Of a DNA stretch of 12,950 nucleotides, positions 1 to 7,900 are shown in pieces (the stretch's first letter is position 1; the number at the start of each line of letters is the position of its first letter). The position numbers were made by a program, and so were the translations under genes. Below the pieces are notes generated by a model. That model did no database searches and had not been told where the DNA came from. It saw only the letters and a program-made list of their open reading frames with translations. This DNA comes from Thermoflexales bacterium. GTDB taxonomy: Bacteria > Chloroflexota > Anaerolineae > Fen-1058. The stretch lies in the NCBI GenBank assembly GCA_016931085.1, contig JAFGFO010000377.1:1-12950 (forward strand), in the 5' to 3' direction.

Positions 1-14
1 AGCGGGGCGATGGA

Positions 15-48
15 AGACTTCCGAAGTCTAAGAAGACTTCGGAAGTCT
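15..48. repeat. Nested inverted repeat, extragenic palindrome
   Basis: AGACTTCCGAAGTCT (15-29) and AGACTTCGGAAGTCT (34-48) are exact reverse complements separated by AAGA, so they can form a 15-bp hairpin. Each arm is itself a 7+1+7 palindrome, so the unit also reads as an imperfect direct repeat. No T run follows on either strand, which argues against a plain intrinsic terminator. It may be a dispersed extragenic palindromic repeat. Confidence 0.85.
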
Positions 49-124
49 GGCCCGCAGCCCAAGCACCCCGAAATATTGAGATGATACTATTTTAGCATAA
101 AATGGCAGTCGTGTAAAAAGCCGC

Positions 125-153
125 TTGACAGCATCACGGTTATCGCTTATGAT
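125..153 (+). promoter_or_regulatory. Sigma-70-type promoter for the 200-2897 gene pair
   Basis: A perfect -35 TTGACA (125-130) and a -10 TATGAT (148-153) are separated by 17 nt. Transcription should start near 160. The short leader contains two copies of GCAGATAGAGA (158-168 and 171-181) and ends in the ribosome binding site GGGGAGG just before the ATG at 200. Upstream, ATTTTAgcaTAAAAT (89-103) is a perfect 6-bp inverted repeat that could be an operator or an AT-rich upstream element; that role is a guess. Confidence 0.8.
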
Positions 154-199
154 ACAAGCAGATAGAGAAGGCAGATAGAGATAGAGAGGGGAGGCTGCG

Positions 200-988
200 A
201 TGCTCAAGACGATGTTTAAACCTGGATTTTTGGCCGGCGTTATAGGTGGGATCGTATCCATAGCCGTGAGCGTCCTGCTGATACTGGCCCTGCTCATCCC
301 CGGCCAGGCAGGCCTCACCCTGTACTGCCTGAGTTCGCCCATCGGCCTTTTGCTGAGCGTGGGGATCGGCCTGCTGGCAGCCTGGCTGGCCCAGTCCCGT
401 TCGCCGGAAAAGTTGAACGTCAACCAAGCCGCGATGGCTGGCCTGATCGCCGGGGTGGTGAGCACCATCGTCGGCTTGCCATCCTTAGCTCTCACCCAAG
501 CCATGCCCAACTGGCTCGGGCTGCAAGAACAAATGATCGAAGTGCAATTGATGCCCTCGCGCATGATGGGACTGTCCGAAGAGCAATTAGAAATCGCGCG
601 CGCGCAGATCGTCGCCATGCAGCAAAACAACACCGCCAGTGGCCCCATGCTGGCCGGCATAGTGGGCGGGCTTGTATGCGGCACACTTCTAGGAGCCGCG
701 TTGAGCACTGGCGGCGGGGCGCTTGGCGCGCTGATCTTCAAGCCCGCTCGACGCAAGTTGGTATGTGAAAAGTGCCGGGTTACCTTCGAGTTGGGTGGGA
801 ATGCCTTTATCGAGGCAGGGGACGCGGGCAGTCCTGACTTGGTAGACTATTGCACGTGGGGGGACTTTACGCGCGAGGCAGCCAGGCAGCGGCATGAACT
901 CATTGCCCAGGCGCTCAAAACACAGGACGAGGGCCGCCAATGGCAGTGCTCTATGTGCAAAGCCATCCAGCCCTATCGCCAAGTATGA
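200..988 (+). CDS. Small polytopic membrane protein with C-terminal CxxC...CxxC tail
   Basis: 262-aa protein of a family I do not recognise. Hydrophobic segments at about residues 10-33, 42-64, 78-98 and 148-180 suggest four transmembrane helices, rich in glycine and small residues (GxxxG-like spacing). A hydrophilic stretch (about 100-147) separates the third and fourth helices. The tail (about 181-262) carries C189-x2-C192 and C250-x2-C253, a likely zinc-ribbon-like metal site, preceded by basic KPARRK. By the positive-inside rule the tail is probably cytoplasmic. The start is supported by GGGGAGG five bases upstream of the ATG and by the promoter at 125-153. The signalling-type gene at 1065 follows after 76 nt on the same strand, so a sensor/partner role is possible but only inferred. 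Confidence 0.85.
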   Translation: MLKTMFKPGFLAGVIGGIVSIAVSVLLILALLIPGQAGLTLYCLSSPIGLLLSVGIGLLAAWLAQSRSPEKLNVNQAAMAGLIAGVVSTIVGLPSLALTQAMPNWLGLQEQMIEVQLMPSRMMGLSEEQLEIARAQIVAMQQNNTASGPMLAGIVGGLVCGTLLGAALSTGGGALGALIFKPARRKLVCEKCRVTFELGGNAFIEAGDAGSPDLVDYCTWGDFTREAARQRHELIAQALKTQDEGRQWQCSMCKAIQPYRQV

Positions 989-1064
989 GCACGGACGACA
1001 CGAACGCTTCGCACACGAAAGGCACGAAAGCACTCGGTTGAGTTGAGTTACGGGTTATGTAACC

Positions 1065-2897
1065 GTGCAGGCACAACTGGAAGAACGCCTCAAGCAACAA
1101 GAGCAAGAAATCGCCAGGCGTACGCAGACAGAGGAAACGCTACTCCAACGCCTCCAGGAGTTGACCAGGCTCGACTCTATCATCGCCACGCTTACAAGCA
1201 CGCTGGAATTGGGGCAGGTCTTGCAGGCTATTGTCGACTCTACATCAAGCCTGTGCCCCCAGGTGCAAGACGCAACCATTCAATTGCTGGATGAGACGAG
1301 CGGCAGACTGATCACCTGGGCAGCCGCCAAGGGTCTCTACACCAAGCGCCGGCGCATCGCGTTTAGCCCCGGCGAAGGCATTGCCGGCCTGGTCATAACG
1401 GAACGTCGCCTGGTGAACGTGAGCGACGTCACGACCCATCCCCAATTTGCCCCTGCCCCAACTGCACCCGCCTATCGTTCCCTGCTGGTAGCGCCGCTCT
1501 TGCTAGGCGAGCGCGTCCTGGGGACACTTTCGATAGAAAGCAGCCAGGTTGGCGCCTTTGGAGACGAAGAACAATACATGGTCCAATTGTTGGCCAGCTA
1601 CGCGGCCAGAACGATCGAAAACGCCCGCTTGTATACACTAGCCCAGCAAGAAATCACCGAGCGCAGGCGAGCCGAAGCAAAACAAGCCCGGCTACAAGAA
1701 GAACTACGCCACATCAACGAGCAATTAGAACACCAGGTCAAGGAACGCACGCAGCAACTGCTGCAAACACAGGCTGAACTGGCCGAACAACGGCGACTTC
1801 AAGAAGAGATCGAGCTGGCTGCCCAAGTCCGGGCCAGCTTGATGCCGCAGCGCGTGCCGCTCCTGGACGGCTTTGAGTTGGTCGCTATGGCAACGCCGAC
1901 ACGCCACGTGAGTGGCAATCTGCACGATTTCAACTCACCTGATCCTGAAACGTGCTACATCGTCCTGGCCAACATGTCTGGTCAGGGGATTGGGGCTGCC
2001 ATGCTCGCCTCAACAGCCCGGGCGTTGCTTCACGCCAGGGTTGCACGCCAGGATTCGCCGGCCGCCATCTTGTCACATATCAATAACTCACTCTACGACA
2101 AGCTGAGCCAGGCCGGATTAGTGACCATTTTCTTCATCGCCCGGCTGAACGCCCACCTGGGCACGCTTAGCTACGCGAATGCCGGTCATGACCGAGTGAT
2201 GTGGTGGCAACACGCCAGGCAAGTCTGCCACCCCCTGACTATTACCTCACTAGCCCTTGGCAGCTCGGCAACGCTCCCCATCGCCGAGGAAAGACTCGGC
2301 TTGCGCCCCGGCGATGCGCTCGTCCTCTACAGCGATGGCGTCGCCACAACCGCCAGCCCGGGCGAGGAAGGGCTTGGAATCCACCGGCTGAGCGCTATCA
2401 TGCAAACGAACGCCCACCTATCCGCTCCCGCCCTGGCCCAAGCCATTATGGACGAGGCCGGCGTATCCCGCACCAACGCCTATGCTGACGATCCAACCCT
2501 CATCGTCCTAAAGGCGTTGCCACGCACGCTCACTTTCAAATACCCTGCCAGCCTGGGGCATTTGACCCATATCGTCACATTCGTTCAGCAAGCTAGCCTG
2601 GCGTATGGGAGAGATTTTGCTTACCAATTGGAGTTGGCCAGCTCAGAAATAGTCACGGCCATCATCAAGCGCGCCCACCGCGCGCCGGCGGCACAAATCC
2701 ACGGCGAGATCTGCCTGCTCACCGACCGGGTACAACTGAACCTGTACGACAATGGCACACCCGTCAGGCCCGATGCAGGCCTGCAGCCGAGTTGGGAACC
2801 AGGCACCCCTCTCACATCTCGACTCGTCGACGAATTCACCTACACCCCCGGCACACCCAAAGGCAATCACTGGCAAGTGGTCAAGCACTCCCGGTGA
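1065..2897 (+). CDS. GAF / coiled-coil / SpoIIE (PP2C)-like / RsbW-like signalling protein, degenerate active sites
   Basis: 610-aa cytoplasmic protein related to RsbU-type regulators of partner-switching (anti-sigma) pathways. Seen in order: N-terminal coiled coil (1-35), GAF domain (about 37-190; SPGEGIAGLV at 101-110), a long coiled-coil linker (about 195-255), SpoIIE/PP2C-like domain (about 270-485; YSDG 422-425, DD 475-476) and an RsbW-like ATPase domain (about 488-610; YDNG 561-564). The usual GGDxYD motif reads GNLHDF (284-289) and the usual DVSGxG reads NMSGQG (303-308), so two expected metal-binding Asp are Asn. The expected N-box Asn after SE (527-528) is also absent. It may therefore be a pseudo-phosphatase or a ligand-sensing scaffold. 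The start is GTG: an in-frame stop lies at 1044 and no ATG lies between. No clear ribosome binding site is visible. GGTTAtgTAACC (1053-1064) abuts the start codon. Confidence 0.88.
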   Translation: MQAQLEERLKQQEQEIARRTQTEETLLQRLQELTRLDSIIATLTSTLELGQVLQAIVDSTSSLCPQVQDATIQLLDETSGRLITWAAAKGLYTKRRRIAFSPGEGIAGLVITERRLVNVSDVTTHPQFAPAPTAPAYRSLLVAPLLLGERVLGTLSIESSQVGAFGDEEQYMVQLLASYAARTIENARLYTLAQQEITERRRAEAKQARLQEELRHINEQLEHQVKERTQQLLQTQAELAEQRRLQEEIELAAQVRASLMPQRVPLLDGFELVAMATPTRHVSGNLHDFNSPDPETCYIVLANMSGQGIGAAMLASTARALLHARVARQDSPAAILSHINNSLYDKLSQAGLVTIFFIARLNAHLGTLSYANAGHDRVMWWQHARQVCHPLTITSLALGSSATLPIAEERLGLRPGDALVLYSDGVATTASPGEEGLGIHRLSAIMQTNAHLSAPALAQAIMDEAGVSRTNAYADDPTLIVLKALPRTLTFKYPASLGHLTHIVTFVQQASLAYGRDFAYQLELASSEIVTAIIKRAHRAPAAQIHGEICLLTDRVQLNLYDNGTPVRPDAGLQPSWEPGTPLTSRLVDEFTYTPGTPKGNHWQVVKHSR

Positions 2898-2945
2898 TCA
2901 CTGAGCCGTGGCCTAACGCAGGCGGGCACAGGGATACCCGCTATA

Positions 2946-3269
2946 TCAAAATTCGTCGATATAGTCCCAGCCTTCCTCGCCCGGGAAAATATTGGCGTAC
3001 TTGACACCAGTGCGCGGTTCGGCCATCATATCCACCACCGTGTCACGCCAGATTTGGTAATGAGCGGTCTCCTTATGCCTGACTGTATCCTCAACGGTGC
3101 GATACACTTCGACCAAAATAAAATGAGCAGGATTGTCTCGCTGCTGGATGACGTCAAAGCGCGCGATGCCAGGTTCCTGCGCGCTGTTGCGGGCATTCTC
3201 GATCGTGGCTGCCTTGAAAGCCTCGATACACTCAGACTTGACATTGACGTGGACGTGAACGATAAGCAT
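2946..3269 (-). CDS. ABM-domain protein, LsrG-like / quinol monooxygenase-like
   Basis: 107-aa protein, one antibiotic-biosynthesis-monooxygenase (dimeric ferredoxin-like) fold. The pattern HVNVK near the N-terminus, RFDV (37-40), HF.LVEVY (49-56), RHKETAHY (64-71) and the MAEPR (82-86) region resembles LsrG, which processes phospho-AI-2, and also YgiN-type monooxygenases. Nothing else of an AI-2 (lsr) system is present here, so the substrate is unknown. The start is well supported: GGAGG lies 6 nt upstream of the ATG on the minus strand. It begins 50 nt after the lipoprotein gene ends and is probably the last gene of the T-box operon. A small housekeeping or detoxification enzyme is the safest reading. 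Confidence 0.85.
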   Translation of the reverse strand: MLIVHVHVNVKSECIEAFKAATIENARNSAQEPGIARFDVIQQRDNPAHFILVEVYRTVEDTVRHKETAHYQIWRDTVVDMMAEPRTGVKYANIFPGEEGWDYIDEF

Positions 3270-3319
3270 GACAAACCTCCTTAAACTTGATCATCTTGAG
3301 CATAGATACACAAAACACT

Positions 3320-4867
3320 CTACGGCACGGCCGGCAGGCCATACACGAGCAGGCCGAAATCGGTCGCGACAGCCACCCGGCTGCCGTCGGGCGCCCAGCC
3401 CACCGCAAACACTTCCCAGATGCCGACGTCCTCCTGCCGGACGGCCTGGCCATTCACAACAAACTGGACGCCAACGTTGCCCCCCGGAGCGGCCCGGCCC
3501 TGGGGGTCGTAGCCCGTGGTGCGAACGTGCGCCAGTCCTCCGCCGGCCAGCCAGGCCGGGTACAACAAGCGCGCCCCGAGCGGCGGCTCAAAAGTCGTCG
3601 AATACTCCAGGCCCAAGTCACTGGCCGGCCAAGTGCCCACCACCAACCAGTCCATCCAGCTCTCGGCGCCGATCACATCGCTAAAACTTGAGGCGCGATA
3701 GTAATAACGCCGGCCGTCGGGCGAAAGGCCAGCGTAATCAGTCGCCATCAAGATCTGCCGCCTGGCCCCCTGGCAGCGCATATTCTCCAACGGGTCACAG
3801 CGGGTATCGACACGGCTGAGGTTCTCGACGCCGCCCGTGGTCAGGTCGAGTGCGTAAAGATCGTCAGTGTAGTGTGGGATCTGCCCGGCAAAGATATTGC
3901 TGCGCACCAACAGTTTATGGTCTGGCAGCCAACCCACCAGCCAGACAGGCTTGGTCGTCACCAGGCGAGGCGCGTGCCCCTCGGCGTCCACCACAGCCAC
4001 GCCCATCTTGACGGCAAGCGCCTTGTCCTCCGAGCGCACCTCGAACGCCACACGGTCGCCGCCAGGTGACCACATCGCATGCCGGGCCGTGTCGAAGCGA
4101 GTGCCGGCGCCAAACGCGACCAGAGGCTGCGCCACCAAATCCAACAAGCGGCGCGGGGGCTGATCGAGGTCTTGCAAATCCACCCGCCACAACTGGCCGC
4201 CGCCCCACATCCCGCCGGCCTGCTGAACGCTCGTCGTCACGGGCGACGAGGGGTCAAGCGCAGGCGCTGAGCCTCGCCAGTAATACAGCTCACAGCTGGC
4301 CAGCAGGCTAGCACTATCAGGCGACCAGGCCAGATCCTCGCACAAGCCCTCCAACAGCCGCACCTGCCGTCCGCCGGCAAACAAGTGCACGCCATGGCGC
4401 AGCATGTCCATATCGTCGCCAGCAACCCCGGCCAGCTTTTTCCCATCCGGCGACCAGGCTAGCCGGCCCACCTCAAAACCGTCCTCGGTGACCAAATCCG
4501 ACGCCTCGCCAGTGCGTGCGTTGACCAGGAAAGTTTGGGTCCGCCAACCTGACCAGTACGTGACAGCCACGTGGACATTATCCGGCGACCAGGCCACGAC
4601 GGCGTGCTGCCAGTCCGCGCCCAGGCGATTGGCCAGGGACACGTTCATATCCGGCGCGGGCGTGCGCGTCAGACCAGGCGGCGAGGGTAACGCGGCCGCT
4701 GGATCGAGGGAGCTAGCCACCGGCGTAGGCGCCGGCGTAGGCGCCGGCGGCGCTTCAGGCAAAGATGTAGATGGACTGCCGCACGCGGCCAAGACGAACA
4801 CGGCAGCCAAGAGCAAGCTGCATATCACGGCCGGCTCGTGTCTACCGTTTAAGGTTTCAGGTTTCAC
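3320..4867 (-). CDS. Lipoprotein with TolB/PD40-like beta-propeller repeats
   Basis: 515-aa predicted lipoprotein. A hydrophobic N-terminus (13-28) ends in the lipobox LAAC with C29 as the lipidated cysteine. A Pro/Ala/Thr linker (30-72) follows, then a propeller with repeated WSPD/SPDG blades: AWSPD (92-96), AWSPDG (137-142), AWSPD (180-184), MWSPGG (265-270), LSPDGRR (about 376-382) and AWPDG-like VGWAPDG near 490. This resembles WD40-like PD40 proteins that act outside the membrane as binding scaffolds. The annotated start is GTG at 4867 and lies inside a heptamer array, with no convincing ribosome binding site, so the start is uncertain; a GTG 13 codons downstream would leave a signal peptide lacking basic residues. 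It follows ileS by 58 nt. No function can be assigned beyond an extracytoplasmic propeller. Confidence 0.8.
   Translation of the reverse strand: MKPETLNGRHEPAVICSLLLAAVFVLAACGSPSTSLPEAPPAPTPAPTPVASSLDPAAALPSPPGLTRTPAPDMNVSLANRLGADWQHAVVAWSPDNVHVAVTYWSGWRTQTFLVNARTGEASDLVTEDGFEVGRLAWSPDGKKLAGVAGDDMDMLRHGVHLFAGGRQVRLLEGLCEDLAWSPDSASLLASCELYYWRGSAPALDPSSPVTTSVQQAGGMWGGGQLWRVDLQDLDQPPRRLLDLVAQPLVAFGAGTRFDTARHAMWSPGGDRVAFEVRSEDKALAVKMGVAVVDAEGHAPRLVTTKPVWLVGWLPDHKLLVRSNIFAGQIPHYTDDLYALDLTTGGVENLSRVDTRCDPLENMRCQGARRQILMATDYAGLSPDGRRYYYRASSFSDVIGAESWMDWLVVGTWPASDLGLEYSTTFEPPLGARLLYPAWLAGGGLAHVRTTGYDPQGRAAPGGNVGVQFVVNGQAVRQEDVGIWEVFAVGWAPDGSRVAVATDFGLLVYGLPAVP
4721..4744. repeat. 12-bp tandem repeat inside the lipoprotein linker
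   Basis: CGGCGTAGGCGC occurs twice in exact tandem, followed by a partial third copy. On the coding (minus) strand it encodes the PAPTPAPTP part of the flexible linker after the lipobox. The period is a multiple of three, so copy-number changes would only lengthen or shorten the linker. Confidence 0.85.
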
Positions 4868-4874
4868 GTTTCAC
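4847..4874 (-). repeat. GTGAAAC-type heptamer array (4 units) at the lipoprotein start
   Basis: Read on the minus strand this is GTGAAAC, GTGAAAC, CTGAAAC, CTTAAAC in perfect 7-base phase. The GTG called as the lipoprotein start (4867-4865) is the GTG of the second unit. Confidence 0.8.
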
Positions 4875-4908
4875 GCCTGCGCTCTCTTCGGCCGCCACGC
4901 GAAAGAGG

Positions 4909-4943
4909 AGATTACGTTTCACGTTTTACGTCCTGCGTTTCAC
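4909..4943 (-). repeat. GTGAAAC-type heptamer array (5 units) across the ileS stop
   Basis: Minus-strand units are GTGAAAC, GCAGGAC, GTAAAAC, GTGAAAC, GTAATCT, in phase. The ileS TAA stop (4928-4926) lies in the third unit, so the last few IleRS residues are encoded by the repeat. Confidence 0.8.
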
Positions 4944-7900
4944 CCCCAGCATCACCGGCTGGCCATCTAGCTTGAAGCTCTCGACCTTTTCACCGGCCGG
5001 TGCGGGGCTTGCCTCCAGATTGAGGCTGAGCGTCTCAGCCTGGATATAGTCAGCCCACTGCTCGATGGCCTGCGCCAGCTCGCCCTCGGCCTGGTAGCTC
5101 GTCTCGATGCGATCGGCCAAGTCAAAGCCGGCATCTTTGCGCATGGTCTGGATGCGGCGAACGATTTCGCGCGCCAGTCCCTCGGCCACGAGCGCGGGCG
5201 TCAGGTGGATATCCAGCGCCACAACCACGCCTCCTTCAGCCTGCACGGCCAGGCCCTCGCGCGGCGTGGCCTGCACCAACACCTCGTCCGGCAACAACTC
5301 GACCGGCTGGCCATCCAGCGTCAGTTGCAGCGCCTGCCCTGCCCGCAGCGTATGGGCGGCCGTCACAGGATCGAGCGCGCTCAGCGCCGCCCGCAAGGCT
5401 GGGAACTGCTTGCCAAACTTGGGTCCCAGTTTTCTGTTATCCGGCAGCAGTTGATAGCTGACCAAATCCTGCTCGCGCTCGACAAACTCGACCGTCTTGA
5501 CGTTCAACTCGTCGGTCAGGATATCGACCAGGCGTTCGATGCCGGCCTTCTGAGCTGGATCGGCCACCACCATCACCCGGCTGAGCGGCTGGCGCACCTT
5601 GACGCCCGAGCTGGCCCGCGTGGCGTGGCCCAAGGTCACCGCCTGACGCACGGCCGCCATATCGGCCAACAAGACCCGCTCGTCGCCGGTCAAGGTCCTG
5701 CCGTGCGGCCAATCGCACAGGTGCACGCTTTCGGGCACCCCCGCTTCGGGATCGCCCGCTTCCAAGCCGCGCACCAGGTTCTGGTAAATCTCCTCGGTCA
5801 CGAACGGCACAAAGGGCGCCAGCAAGCGGATCAAGGTCATCAACACGCCATACAGCGTGCTGTAAGCGGCGTTTTTATCCGAGTCGGCCTCCGACTTCCA
5901 AAAGCGCCGGCGGCTGCGCCGCACGTACCAATTGCTCAAGTCATCCATGAAAAGCTCGACAGCCTGAGCAGCCCGCATCGCATCGTAATCGTCCAGGCTG
6001 GCTGTCACTTGGGCGACAAGCTCGGACAGCCGGGCCGTGATCCAATGATCCAACACGCTAAGCTCGGCTGGCCGGCCCTCCTCTGGCGTCCAAGCATCCA
6101 CGTTGGCGTACATCACAAAGAACGAGTACACGTTCCACAGCGGGATCAGGAAGCGCCGCCGCACGTCATCCATCACGTGATAGCCAAACAGCATGTCCGC
6201 TTCGGGTCGTTGGCAGCAGTAGGCCCAGCGCATCACGTCCACGCCGGCCGTGTCGGCTGCCTCGTTGAATTCGATCATGTTGCCGGCCGATTTGTGCATG
6301 GCTGAGCCGTCCTCGGCCAGCAGCGTGCCGTAACTAAAGACCGCCCGGCACGGCGACTGGCGCTCCAGTCCCGTGCTCATGGCAATCAGGCTGTAAAACC
6401 AGTTGCGGAACTGGCCGGGGAACGATTCGCTGATCAGGTCGGCCGGGAACCACTGCGCCCAATAGGCGCGATCGGTGCGATAGCCCAAGGTCGAGTGAGC
6501 CACGATGCCAGCATCCAACCACGGATTGCCCACGTCGGCGATGCGGCTGGCCTTGGCGCCGCACTTGCTGCATGCGATCTTGACCGCGTCAATCCACGGA
6601 CGGTGGGGGGTGTGCCCCTCAAAGGTTTCCCAACCCTCGATGGCGCGCGCCGCAAGCTCTTCACGGCTGCCCATCACGTCAAAATTGCCGCACGACTCGC
6701 ACACCCAGATCGGCAAGGCCAGGCCCCAGTAGCGCTTTTTGCTGATCATCCAATCGTGCATGTTATGCAGCCACTCCATCTCGCGCTCGTAGCCAAAAGC
6801 CGGGATCCAGCGAATCTGATTGACCGAATCCATCATCTGGTAACGCAAGCTGGCATCCTTCTCAGCCACGCTCACCTGCTCGTCAGGCTTGTCGTAGAGC
6901 GGTCCCATGCTGATGAACCACTCGTCCACCAGCCGGAAGACCAGCGGGGTATGGCAGCGCCAACACTCCGGATAGCGATGAGTATAGTCCTCCAAGCGGT
7001 AGAAGCGATCTTTGCGCTTGAGATCCTCGACGATTGGCGCGGTCACCTCGCTCACGTCCATGCCGGCCAGCCAGCCAAAGTCAGCCATAAACACACCGAA
7101 CTCGTCCAATGGCGCCAACGCCGGCAGGAGGAACTGGCGGCCCAATTGAAAGTCCTCCGCACCACAGCCCGGCGCGATGTGAACGATGCCGGTGCCCTCC
7201 TCCTCGCCCACGTCTTTCCACAAGATTACGCGATGAACGGCGGCTGAGCCAGAGCTTTGTTGAGCGGGCAGCTCGTCGAAGGGGCCGTCGTAGGTCCAGC
7301 CCTCCATCGCCGCGCCGTTCAGCTCGCCCAACACCTCGTAGGGGCCGGTGAGCGCGTGCAGGCAGCCCTTGCTCAAGTAAAACACCCGCTCGCCCTGCTT
7401 GACCCTGGCGTAGGTCAGGCTTGGGCCGACAGCGGCCGCCACGTTGCTGGTCAGCGTCCAGGGGGTGGTGGTCCACACCAGGAGCGACTCGCCGGGTCTG
7501 TCTCGCAGGGGAAAGTGCACCGTCAAGCCAGGATCGGTGCGCTCGATATAGCCCTCGGTGACGATCTCGTGCTGGCTGATGCCGGTGGCGCAGCGCGCGC
7601 ACCAAGGCATCACGTCTCGCCCCTTGTAAATCCAGCCGCGCTCGTGGCAGCTCTTGAGAAAACTCCAGATCTGGTAATTGTTCTCGTTAGAAAAGGTGAA
7701 ATAACTGCCGCCCAGCTCGGGCAATCCCAGGCGTCCCACGACCTGCTCGACGCTATCAGTCACCGGGCCACGCGGACCTTGGAGCGTGATCGTTTCCTCT
7801 GGCGACTCGACGACCTGTTTAGCCAGGCTCTCCAGCGTATCGGGGTCGTTCCAATCCATCTGGTAACCCAGGCGGATAGACTGCTGGGTTTGAACGGCAG

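Noticed and set aside
28..756. Minus-strand open frame overlapping the first membrane-protein gene.
   Set aside because: The plus-strand gene has a promoter, ribosome binding site and coherent transmembrane pattern; the antisense product has none of these.
989..1064. ACGAA-rich stretch (cacgaac, acacgaa, gcacgaa) as another heptamer array.
   Set aside because: The spacing is irregular and does not hold a 7-nt phase, unlike the arrays at 4847, 4909 and 8295.
2922..2941. GCGGG...CCCGC hairpin between the convergent genes as a bidirectional terminator.
   Set aside because: Only 5 bp with a 10-nt loop and no T run on either strand; too weak to call.
5205..6305. Long plus-strand open frames opposite ileS (also 6495-7247 and 7257-8348).
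   Set aside because: These are antisense shadows of a clearly conserved, high-GC IleRS gene; they show no domain and no ribosome binding site or promoter that I can see.
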